Below are positions 11,839-22,820 of a stretch of DNA of 64,000 nt, in pieces (position 1 is the first letter of the stretch; each line of letters starts with the position of its first letter). The notes beneath the pieces were generated by a model. That model was not told the origin of the DNA. It saw only the letters and a program-made list of their open reading frames with translations, and did no database searches. The position numbers and the translations under genes are program-made. Source of the DNA: Cephalotus follicularis (Eukaryota; Streptophyta; Magnoliopsida; Oxalidales; Cephalotaceae); assembly GCA_001972305.1 (NCBI GenBank), contig BDDD01002368.1, forward strand, positions 124,001-188,000, given 5' to 3'.

Positions 11839-14469
11839 TTACATTCTGGCCTTAGCAACCACCTCATTGCCTGCACTCATCCCCATGGCCCCTGCCCTTG
11901 TCCATGTCTCCTTGAATTGCTCTTCAGTCACTCCTGCCACCAGAAAAAAAAAGAAAGAATTAACAGTTGTCATCCAATCAAAACCAGTGTCTATTTAGGA
12001 ATAGATATATGTATTTTCAACTTCATTATGCTGTTATTTTTATATGGAATTAGAGAGTGACTTGCCCTTGCCCATTGCAGCAGTTGAAGAGATGCCTCCC
12101 TGGACAGTCTTGAGATACTTATCATAAAAGTTGGCACCAGACCATTTCTGATGAGCCAATGTGTCAACTCCATTGTTCCTCTCCTCTCTTTGGATCCTCT
12201 CAACATAAGCCAGCATTCCCCTCCTAGCATAATCTCTAGCAAACGTGTCGATCACCAGAGCATCAGCATGGAAACCTGCCAATGTTATGAATTGCCAGCA
12301 AAATCCCAGCCTGGCTATCATAGGAATGAAATCCTTCATCTGTTCATCGGTCATTCTCGAGGCATCCCAATTGAAAGATGGTGAAAGATTGTAAGCCAAC
12401 ATGATCTCCGGTTGCCTAGACTTCACCCCTTCTGCGAACTTGGTGCACTCAACCAAGTCAGGGCTTGAGGTCTCCATCCATATAAGATCAGCATGAGGAG
12501 CAAAGGCCCAGCCGCGGACAATTGCAGCCATCACTGACCCTTTGAACCTATAGAATCCTTCTCTAGTCCTTGGTAAGTCCCAGTCCCAGAACAGATTCTT
12601 AAGCCCCAATCTCTCTGCAATCTCTCTGCATTGCTCATTGGAGAGGCACTTGTCATAGCTTGAATGGTTCATCCATTCGTTAAGTTTCCTTGTCTTCTCA
12701 TTCTCTCCAGTGTTCGCGTTTCTAATGGCATCCACAACACATTCAGAGAATGTCTTAAGCTGTGCCATTGCAATCCAATTATCCTCAAGGACTTGAAGTT
12801 CAACTCCTGTTTTACCAGCAGCCATTGCTTCTGCTAATAGAGAAGCTAAGCATTTACCCTTTAGATTCGGATTAGTAGCACCCAAAATGAACTGATGGTC
12901 TCTAGCATCTATGTTGCTTTGGATCAAAGTAGCGGCCACAGCATCAGTCCTAGCCACCAAGACTGTCTCCACCCCCATAACGTCAAATTGCAACCTTGCA
13001 GCCACAAGCCTATTGATATGTTCACTAACAGCAACAAGCACTTTCCCAGCCATGTGACCACATTTTTTTGTCACAGAGGACTGGTCCTCAATGTGAACAC
13101 CAGCAGCGCCACGCTCTACAAAAAGCTTGCAAAGCTTAACAGTCGCAGTAGTGCCACCAAAACCAGTGTCACCATCAGCTATAATTGGCTTCAAGTAATC
13201 AACATAAGGGGTTCTAGCCCTCTCTTCGCGGCCCATGCTCATTCTTGCCTCTTTTTGTTTCCTGTCATGGTATTGTTGCGCGAAGAAAAGATGTTCCACT
13301 TTGTTTGGGACAGTGTCATACGGGTAGTCAGCAAGGTCTGGCCCTGGTTCATTGGTAGAGGTATGAGTGGAGGAGCACTGCCAACCGGAGACGTAAATGG
13401 TGTCCAAGTACTTGGCCATCATGGTTACTTGAACAGGGTCAAGTGCACCAAAAGTCCTCGAGGCAGTGCCATTGGCTTGATGAGTCTTGAGAGTTCTCCA
13501 AAGCTTTTTAGCCATCTCATTCGAGCCATAACTTTGTCTAAGGTTGCCTCTTAGTGACGCGACGTCTCTTGCTGAATATGGTCTCTTGGTTAGCCTGAAT
13601 CTCTCAGAGTTCCACCATGCTTGCATATCTGCAACTTCGGCTTCAAATCTTCCTTCTTCTTCCATTATCTGCTCAAGAAAATCTCATTCAATAATACAAT
13701 TCTTCTGCACTACCATTAGAGACACTCATTTTCTTTTCTTACTACAAAATTGACAATTTTGTTCTATGCATATCCTATTATGTTTACTATAACAATCAGA
13801 TTGCATTTGGTCTTGAGTCTATTACTTCTCTTATTTTGTATTAACTCCAAAAAATTTATAGGTTACTAATTATTAGTTTCGTGGTGGTTATACGTTATTG
13901 GACTAGTGCATTTATATAAATATTGAAATTATCAATAGAGATAAATAATTAAAATTACAATACTAAATATATAAGACAAACTTTTTGTAAAGAGATGTCT
14001 TTGACTGTGACAGGCGTCTGTGTCAAATCACCTATATGAGATGTGAAACTAAAAAATGAAATTTGAAAATAGCTATAAACTAAGCTTTGTTGTGAATTTT
14101 TTAATAGATCCCTTGCTATTAAGTATGACAAAACTAACACTTTCACAAATCCTATCTTAAATTGGGTGATTAATTCATAAGCATATAATTGTTTCGTTCC
14201 AAAATATGTGCACAAGAACAATTTTGTGTATTAATTAAAAAAAATTAATGTACTTAAATCTTTAAATGTCTTTTTTACGAGTATTTATAAAAAATATGGC
14301 ATTCAATATTTAAAATTTATTTACAAATTTGGTGTACTTCACCATAACTTAAGTCCATGACGAACTTTTAGTTTCCAAAGGGAACAGTTCATAGAACACT
14401 TCTCTTGAGCTACCAATAACAATTAGCCACCATCATGCACAGGGACGGTGTCTCAGGGTGCCATCTCCT

Positions 14470-14507
<38 letters not shown>

Positions 14508-14512
14508 GCTAC

Positions 14513-14550
<38 letters not shown>

Positions 14551-14878
14551 ATGTGTGTGTGTTTTCTTTTTAAATGATAGTACCACTATTTAATCTAAAC
14601 GAGAAATTCTTAGATAGACACACGGCCACCTTCGTACACAAAGAGAGTCTAGTTTGTATACATGTAAGAGAATCTTGTTAAACAATAAAAAAAAAGTATG
14701 CAAAAACCATTGCATGAACCCTAAAATATGGGTTGAATTAATCCATCTACAAGGAAATATAATTTAGCTCAAGTTTAGCAAGTTTTCCTACTAGAGAAAG
14801 ATCATTAGAATTAATTAAGAAGAACAAAGAAGGGATTGCTGGGCTTACCATTGAAGGCACTGAGAAAGATGGAGCCAT
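11839..14878 (-). CDS. ICL: Isocitrate lyase, glyoxysomal
   Basis: Cleaves isocitrate to glyoxylate and succinate in the glyoxylate cycle, feeding lipid carbon into sugar in seedlings. The gene has three exons on the minus strand: 14878-14849 ([10 protein letters not shown]), 13668-12066 and 11933-11839. They sum to 1728 bases and give 575 residues, the normal plant length. I chose the upstream ATG because its ten residues match the conserved plant N-terminus and splice in phase into [12 protein letters not shown]. The catalytic motif KKCGH is at residues 211-215 (Cys213). The protein ends in ARM, a peroxisomal PTS1-type signal. Intron 1 is 1180 bp and contains a long (TA)n run. Intron 2 (12065-11934) fits only with a GC donor, AAGG|GCAAGT, which gives the expected [14 protein letters not shown] junction. 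No stop or frameshift breaks the frame. Confidence 0.97.
14471..14560. repeat. (TA)n microsatellite in isocitrate lyase intron 1
   Basis: Two TA runs separated by a short CGCTAC interruption and followed by (GT)n. They lie within the first intron of the isocitrate lyase gene and are likely length-polymorphic. Confidence 0.9.
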
Positions 14879-14957
14879 GGCTAGAAATTTTGTTTTTCAA
14901 TTATAGAAGCTTTGCTTAATTATACAACTGAGTGCAATGGCTCCTCCAAGTTCCTAA

Positions 14958-14964
14958 ATTTATA
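14958..14964 (-). promoter_or_regulatory. Probable TATA box of isocitrate lyase
   Basis: TATAAAT on the minus strand, about 80 bp upstream of the ATG at 14878. This is a plausible spacing for a plant promoter with a short leader. A second TATA-like match lies near 15060. Confidence 0.45.
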
Positions 14965-15500
14965 ACACAAGGTGGACGGTTATGGATAAGGAAAAGAAAA
15001 CAAAACCAAGAAAAGAAATTGACTTTGTTTCTGTCATTTATTTATCTAACTTTTGCAATAAATATAGTATTCATTGTTATCTAAAAATGTGAGTGAAACT
15101 TGTCCCACTGGAGCTGCATTAGTGCAGGCACGTAGGGTGATGCCATTTCTCCCGTATAACACCCCGCCCACCATGCCATTGTCTTCTTTCAGTTTTGCAA
15201 CTCGTCATCATCCCCGCCTCAGTTTTTTTTTTTTTTTTTTGAACGAGCCTCAGTTTTTCAATTATACATATTTACCTTCTTTTTAAGTATTGTATTGAAC
15301 TATCGTTTGCTTTGTGGAATTATTTGATGGGAATGAAATCAAATTCTAGCTCTGACACCACATTTCCATGTTTAGAATTTTCTATGGGAGAATACTTTGT
15401 TTCACCTATTTCGTAAATATAAACCGTTGGATTCAATGTTACATGTATATAGATTATCTATACAAATTGTCTCACCACTAATATTTGGATATTCATAGAA
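14965..15500. other. Isocitrate lyase upstream region and spacer
   Basis: AT-rich, with a poly-T run near 15223-15240. It should contain the isocitrate lyase promoter. No other gene is visible before the hAT remnant. Confidence 0.35.
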
Positions 15501-15505
15501 CCCAT

Positions 15506-16472
15506 TAACTACATGTGTCTAACTGTTCATTTCATTGATAATGACTGGAAATTGAACAAAAGAATACTAAACTTTTGTCCAATTTCCAATCATAAGGGTG
15601 AGCAAATTGGAAAAACGATTGAAAATGTTTGAAAGATTGGGTGTTGAGAAGATAATGACAATTACTAGTGATAATGCTAATTCTAATGATGTTGCTATTG
15701 AATATTTGAAGAATCAATTTTCTTACTTGGGTTCTAATGTTTTAAATGAGCAATTCCTTCACCTGAGATGTGTTGCCCATATTATAAATATCGTGGTAGT
15801 TGATTGGTTGTTCGAGGTTGGTGAGTCTGTTACTTGTGTTAGGGTGACTATGAGATATGTAAGACAATCTCCAGCTAGGATGAAGAAGTTTAAAGAGTTT
15901 CTAGGAAGAAAACATTCAAAGTAAGGGTTTTTTGTGCCTTGATGTGTCGACTAGATGGAATTCAATATCTAATGCTCAAGGCTCCTTCAAAATATCAAAG
16001 AGCATTTGATAGGTTTGATATTGAAGACCCATATTATGCTTTGGAGTTATAACCATCTATGGATAATGTAGCCCAAGTGAAGGGAAAGGGGAAGGGTAGG
16101 CCCTTTTATGTAGATTGGGAGAATTGTAAAAGGGTGGTGAAGTTTTTAAAACACTTTTATCAGTTGACACTACAGGTGTCAGGTTCTTAATTTGTATGTT
16201 ACTTCAAACACTTACTTTCATGAAATTAGTGAGACATATTGTCTCTTGAAAGAGTGGATTAACGATTATGAGTTGCAGGTGAAGGCTATCAAGAAGAGAC
16301 AAGTATGACACACATTGGGGTAATGTAAAAAAGATGAATTTTCTCGTCCACATTGCAGTTATTCTTGATCTGAGGCACAAGTTGGTTTTATGCAGTTTGT
16401 TTTGAGTCAGATGTTTGAAAATGATTTGGCCAAGGAGGTGGAAAAAAAAGTAATAAATGCTTTGTTTGATGA
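15506..16472 (+). mobile_element. hAT transposon remnant, left piece (transposase middle part)
   Basis: Three frames carry pieces of an RICESLEEPER-type hAT transposase in the right order: an HFIDNDWKLNKRILNF stretch, then ITSDNANSNDVAIEYLK, LRCVAHIINIVV and MRYVRQSPARMKKFKEF, then CLDVSTRWNS, and finally FVLSQMFENDLAKEVEKK. These belong to the RNase H-like catalytic region. The N-terminal BED zinc finger and the 5' terminal inverted repeat were not found, so the element looks 5'-truncated. The frame breaks several times: near 15625, where the first frame stops at a TGA, and again beyond 15924. At 16472 the coding stretch is cut by a Copia element and resumes at 21507. Confidence 0.8.
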
Positions 16473-16793
16473 TGTTGGAGATAATGTCAGCCAAATTAGT
16501 GGAGATAAATATGGAAAGGTTGTTGACCCAATTGTAACCACTAATCTAGCTAAAACAAAAGGAAACAAATTAGATTATTCCCTTGATTTTAGGCTCGAAA
16601 TATTGGTCAATTCAATGTATCAATTGCTATTTAAAGGGAATGGAACCTCCCTAACTAAGTGACAAGTTAGGGGGAGAAACCTTGATCGTGGATGTAAGCC
16701 TTCAAGGCCGAACCACGTTATTTTTTTGTTCTCCTTCTCTATCACTCTTATATTTCTCTCTAGAAATTGAATTGTTGATATACCGTTTAAACA
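16473..16793 (+). repeat. 5' LTR of the young Copia element
   Basis: 321 bp, starts TGTTGG and ends AAACA. Matches 21186-21506 almost perfectly. Confidence 0.95.
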
Positions 16794-19700
16794 TGGTATC
16801 AGAGCGGTAATTCTTCCTGCAAATCTTTGGTTTTGTTCCCTTTGTTTTGATGGCAACCACAACCACAGCCGATAAAGGTGGTTCACAAGAGGTGAATAGC
16901 CGACTAACTGCCTCCCTCCTCAATAGCCGAAACTACATGCCATGGGCTAGGGCTGTTTCTGTTGCTCTTGGTGGTCGTTCCAAAATCAGACACATCATGG
17001 GCACAGTCACCCCTCCAGCGGCTACAGATGATAAGTTCGAGTATTGGAGATCAAGTGACAACCAAGTGATGACATGGATTTTCAATTCCATGGAACCGGA
17101 AGTCTATGAAATTTTTGCCTACTCCGAAACGGCAAAAGAATTGTGGGATTCGGTTAAAGAACATTATGGGAATCAAAACAATATTTCTAGGGTGTTTGAG
17201 TTGCAACAAGAGGTATGTCAAACCAAACAACTTCCTACGCAATCCTTTAACGAACATCTTGGTCTGATGAAGAAGAGGTGGGATGAATTGAAGCAATATC
17301 GTCCCAAGGCTGCCACAGTTGATGAATATGTAATTCGTGAGGAACAAGACAAGTTGTTCATGCTTCTTGCTAGTGTGAGGCCGGAATATGAGGATGTCAA
17401 GAGACAAATCCTCATGACCACACCCCTGCCATCGTTTACTACGGTATGTAATATTATTCAACGTGAAGAGACACGAAGAAGAGTAATGAATCCAGTGATC
17501 TCATTGGGAGGAGACAGACATGAGAATTCTGCTCATCATACTGCCGCAACAAACCCTAGTAATATCGGATTCTCTTCAACAGGTAATCTTTCGGGTATAA
17601 ATCCTAATTTTCCTATAGTTCCTTCACCGACCAGCAACTTAAGTCGCTCCTCTGGTAGAGGTAAGGGCAGAGGACGTGGGAGCAAATATCACTGTGATCA
17701 CTGCCATAGGGATGGTCATACACAAGACCGATGTTGGATTTTGTATCCACACCTGAAAATTCAAAAAGATAAGCCGATTGGTGCCATGGCTTCTGCATCT
17801 CAGTCTGACGAATCCTCAAAAGATTTTCAGTCTACTCTTGGCAAGCTGGCAATGCAACTACAAGAATATCTAAGCTCCAACTCAAGTAATAAGGCTAACA
17901 ATGCGAGTCACTTTGTTCAAACTGGTAAGTCTTATGCCTTATCTAGTCAGTTATCACAATCATTTATTATTGATTCAGGGGCCACAGATCATATGTGTTA
18001 TGACCCACAATGTTTGTCTAATATTTCTGATACTACTCACATTGCCCCGATTACTATAGCCGATGGAAGTCAAGTTCCGGTCAAGGGACTTGGACAAATT
18101 GAATTTTTGAGAAACCCTCTAAAGCCTTATTTGTTCCTTCATTATCTGCAAACTTATTATCGGTTGCGAAAACCACTAATGATTTGAATTGCAATGTTAT
18201 ATTCTCTCCAAAAAAGGTGGTGTTTCAGGACATAAACACAAGGAGGAAGATTGGTGAAGGAACCTTGCATAATGGACTATATTTGCTGAATACGGTGCAC
18301 AAAGGCCTTAGTGCAACCCAGAATAAAAGGGATGACTCCAAGTTGTGGCATTGGCGTATGGGACATCCGTCTGATAAAATTCTGCATTTTATTAATTCTG
18401 AGTTGTCTATTGATTCAAGTACTTGTGAGACCTATCGGTATTCTAAATTACATAGATTAGCTTTCAATGATAGTTCTCATGTTTCTCGTCAATTGTTTGA
18501 CTTGGTTCACTCTGATGTTTGGGGGCCTGCCCCAATTGACTCAAAAGATGGTTTTCGATGGTTTGTTACTTTTATTGATGATAAATCAAGGTGCATGTGG
18601 TTATATTTATTGAAATCCAAAACTGACGTGGGGCAAATATTTCAGGAGTTTTATCATATGATTAAAACTCAATATAGATTTGGAATTAAGGTTTTGCGTA
18701 CCGATAATGGAACCGAGTATATTAATGGTGTTTTTCAGTCTTTCCTTAAACAAATGGGTATGGTTCACCAACTATCTTGTGTCGGGACACCACAGCAAAA
18801 TGGAATAGCTGAACGTAAAAATCGTCATCTTTTAGAGGTAACCTGATCTCTGTTATTTCATGGAAATTTGCCTTCTAAATATTGGTCGTATGCTGTGCTC
18901 ACAAGTTGTTACTTAATTAATCGCACTCCGAGTAAGATTTTACAATATCAATCTCCATTGGCTATTCTTCTAGGTAGACCAATAAACTTGTCTCACTTAA
19001 GGGTTTTTGGGTGTACTTGTTTTGTCCATATGCAAACAGGAAACAAGCTTGAACCTCGCTCAAAAAAATGTATTTTCTTGGGTTACTCGTCGGTAAAAAA
19101 GGGGTACAAGTGTTACGATGTTGCTACCAAGAAATTATATATTTCAAGGGATGTATACTTTGACGAGAATTCTATATTTTCTCCTCACAGGGATAAAAAT
19201 CAGGGGGAGATACGAGAACAATTTGATTTTTCTTCTCCAAGGCCGACTGTTGATAATAGCCTGGATGATAGTTGTTCCTTGAACAACTTACCTGGACATG
19301 TTACAGACGCACTGCATGAACCTTTACTAGTGCAGCCAACTGACCAGAATTGTGTGCTGGCACAAAGTGGAGAACTCAATGTACCCAATGTGTCATTGCA
19401 ATCTAAACCGCAAACTCAAGATGTTGTGCCCGAAAACTCAGAAAAACAAAATGAACAACTGTCTTCAACAACAGCGGACGGACAGCAATTGAGAAGGTCA
19501 AGTCGCGTACCCAAACCTTCGATTAAATTGAAGGATTTTGTCTCAACTGCTGTTGCTCACCCCATTCAAAGCTATGTATGTTACAATAATATATCTACAG
19601 GTTTCAAGTCATTCCTTGCATCAATTGATAGCCATCATGAACCAGTGAATTATATAGAGGCACAAAAATTACCAGAGTGGCAAACAGCCATGGCAGAGGA

Positions 19701-21185
19701 ATTGGTGGCTCTTGATAAAAATCAGACTTGGGAGATTGTGACATTACCTGAAGGGAAACGAACCGTTGGCTACAGATGGCTTTATAAAATAAAATATCAA
19801 AGTGATGGTACTATTGAACGCTATAAGGCTCGTCTTGTAGCAAAGGGATACACCCAAACATACGGCATAGATTATAATGAGACATTTGCACCAGTGGCCA
19901 AGATGAACACTGTGAGAGTGCTAATGTCTGTAGCCGTGAATCTTGATTGGCCGCTTTTCCAAATGGACGTCAAGAATGCGTTCTTGCATGGAGAACTTGA
20001 AGAGGAAGTGTATATGGACATTCCTCCCGGTCATTCTCTCGAAACTCAACCTGGTAAAGCATGCAGATTAAAAAAGGCGATTTACGGATTGAAACAGTCT
20101 CCAAGAGCATGGTATGGTAAATTAAGTGCAGCTTTGATGTTTTTTGGCTTCAAAAAAAGTAAGTCCGATTATTCATTGTATGTTAAAAAATGTTCTGGAA
20201 GTATTGTTGTTGTGTTGATTTATGTGGATGACATAGTCATCACAGGAAACAACTTGGTGGAGATAGAAAAATTGAAGCGACATCTCAACCAAAAATTTGA
20301 TATCAAAGATTTGGGGCAACTGAGATACTTCCTAGGAATTGAGGTGGCAACTTCAAGCAAGGGACTATTCATTTCTCAAAGGAAGTATGTGATGGATTTA
20401 CTGAAGGAAACTAGAAAGTTGGCAGCTAAACCAGCTGATACACCTATGGATTATAACAGTAAGTTTGAAGGTGATACTACTCCTCTTTCTGATCCGAGAC
20501 AATTTCAAAGATTGGTTGGAAAATTGATTTATCTTACAATAACTAGACCGGATATATCTTACACTGTAAGTTACATCAGTCAGTTCTTACATGCCCCTAC
20601 TCTTGGTCATATGGATTTAGTTGACTGAGTTCTCAGGTACCTGAAGTCTTGTCCAGGAAAAGGAATTTGGATGAAGAAAAATGATCATACAGAAATCATT
20701 GGTTATGCAGATGCTGACTGGGCAGGGAATCCATTTGATAGAAGATCAACTTCAGGATTTTGTACCTTTGTAGGAGGCAATCTTGTCACGTGGAAGAGTA
20801 AGAAACAAAGTGTGGTTGCTCGGTCCAGTGCAGAGGCAGAATATAGGGCCATGGCTTCAGCCACTAGTGAGCTTATTTGGCTTCACCACCTTCTTTATGA
20901 TCTGACATTGAGAAGGCCTGTTACACCTATCAAGCTGCATTGTGATAATCAGGCTGCTATTCACATTGCATCAAACCCGGTTTTCCATGAGAGAACCAAA
21001 CACATAGAAGTGGATTGCCACTTTGTTCGTGAGAAGGTTCAAAGAAAAATAATTATGACTCCCTATATTCAAAGTGAAGAACAACTAGCTGATGTTTTTA
21101 CCAAAGCGTTGCCTAAAAATACCTTTCAGAACATTCTTGCCAAGTTGGCCTTGATTGATATCTTCACATCAACTTGGAGGGGGAG

Positions 21186-21506
21186 TGTTGGAGATAATGT
21201 CAGCCAAATTAGTGGAGATAAATATGGAAAGGTTGTTGACCCAATTGTAACCACTAATCTAGCTAAAACAAAAGGAAACAAATTAGATTATTCCCTTGAT
21301 TTTAGGCTCGAAATATTGGTCAATTCAATGTATCAATTGCTATTTAAAGGGAATGGAACCTCCCTAACTAAGTGACAAGTTAGGGGGAGAAACCTTGATC
21401 GTGGATGTAAGCCTTCAAGGCCGAACCACGTTATTTTTTTGTTCTCCTTCTCTATCTCTCTTATATTTCTCTCTAGAAATTGAATTGTTGATATACCGTT
21501 TAAACA
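21186..21506 (+). repeat. 3' LTR of the young Copia element
   Basis: 321 bp. Preceded by a polypurine tract and followed by the GATGA target duplication. Confidence 0.95.
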
Positions 21507-22820
21507 GATGAGTACCAAAAACGTGTATGGTTCACCTAATGAATGTGAACAATCAAGTGCTAATCTGAGGCCCCAAGAATCAAGTGAAATGGAATCCCCA
21601 AGAAATGTTATAAGAAGAAAGATGGTAGATTTATATATGAAGCACATGGATGAATCGAGAAGTAGTGGAGATAATCAATCGGAGTTAGATAAGTATCTAG
21701 GTGAAAATACAGAAAAAATGGATAAAGACTTTGATGTATTAGGATGGTGGAAAGTTAACAGTCTTAGATTTCCTATCCTCTCTCATTTGGCTCGTCATGT
21801 GCATGCTACTCCAATATCCATTGTTGCTTCTGAATCTGCATTTAGCACGGGAGGGCGTGTTCTTGATCCATTTAGGAGCTCCTTGACTCATAGGCTTGCT
21901 GAAGCTTTGGTTTTGCACTCAAGATTGGCATTGAACATCAACTCGGGTCAATATTGAAGAAGATTTGGAAGAACTTAAAGAACTTGAATATGGTAACTTT
22001 TAACATTCTTAAAATCTTATTAGTCCTCTTGTTTTAGGAATTTTCTAGATGGTAAAATAAATATAAATTACTATTTTAATGCAATTCTTGATTTCTTAAT
22101 TTTCAGAATGGAGGAGTGGGGAATATGTGATTGAGGACACATGAGGTGAAGACTGCTTGGGTAAGGTTTAAAGGTAAGTTACAATGTGTTACTATTTTGC
22201 TATTTGTGTTCACATCAATTATACATCCACATTGATTTTGTGTAATTTGTATATGTTTTTTAGATTGATTTTGTAATCTTGTCTCTTGTAGTTGTAGTGT
22301 TGATTGTTTGAGGATGCTCAATTGTTTGTGGAGTGTGGACTGTTTTCAATGCCTAATTGTTGATGGTATGCATGCAGCCTGTTCATGCTTATTTATGGAC
22401 ATAATGGTTTAGACTTTTAATTGTCTGTGTTGTGATGCTGAGTCTGTTATTTTGTTTATTGTTGGTCTTATAAGTTGTAACTCCTGTTGGATTTGTTGGT
22501 GAGTGGTGACTTGGTAGAGGTGGCAACTGGACAGTGGACAGTTTAGTGCTTGTTTAATGTTTATGGTGTGGATGTAGTTTCAGTTTAATGTATAGTGTTT
22601 TAGTTGACTACAAATAGTTTTTTAAGGCTTAGTTGATGAATTAGTACAATTTACAAGTTTAATTTTTACATCCGGTAACAAATTACAGTAAAATACTAAA
22701 CACGTTACAAAAACAAGTGAGAAAAAACGCCTTCATGAATTTATTTGTGAAATTTCGGGTAATACCCGAAACCTCGGATTTTACCCAAAATTCCATAAAA
22801 TCGGATAGGGTTCTAAACCC
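21507..22820 (+). mobile_element. hAT transposon remnant, right piece (dimerisation domain and 3' end)
   Basis: The frame opening at 21508 continues the interrupted transposase and runs to a stop at 21955-21957. It holds the hAT C-terminal dimerisation signature: LGWWKVNSLRFPILSHLAR, then SESAFSTGGRVLDPFRSSL, then LVLHSRL. A 3' noncoding tail follows. Near 22756-22820 there are CGGGTAATACCCGAAACC and CGGATAGGGTTCTAAACCCC, a composition typical of Ac-like hAT ends, so I place the 3' border about there. The exact terminal inverted repeat and 8-bp target duplication were not identified. Confidence 0.78.

Larger units (their letters stand above)
16473..21506 (+). mobile_element. Very young Ty1/copia LTR retrotransposon
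   Basis: The two 321-bp LTRs (TGTTGGAG...TTAAACA) are identical but for about one base. They are flanked by the perfect 5-bp target duplication GATGA (16468-16472 and 21507-21511). TGGTATCAGAGC, the initiator-Met tRNA primer site, follows the 5' LTR, and a GGAGGGGGAG polypurine tract precedes the 3' LTR. Parts in copia order: gag with a CCHC knuckle (about 16.85-17.9 kb), protease DSGA (about 18 kb), integrase with GAG_pre-integrase (18.3-18.9 kb), reverse transcriptase with YVDD (19.7-20.4 kb), and RNase H (20.7-21.2 kb). All domains are present, but the reading frame has about three breaks, so it is a fossil. At 1.3e-8 changes per site per year the LTR difference implies roughly 0.1-0.2 million years. 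Confidence 0.95.

Noticed and set aside
11991-12242. Minus-strand frame overlapping the isocitrate lyase exon 2 end
   Set aside because: Wrong frame of the exon plus intron sequence; the true frame carries conserved residues.
12895-13554. 219-residue plus-strand frame
   Set aside because: It is an antisense shadow of the isocitrate lyase main exon.
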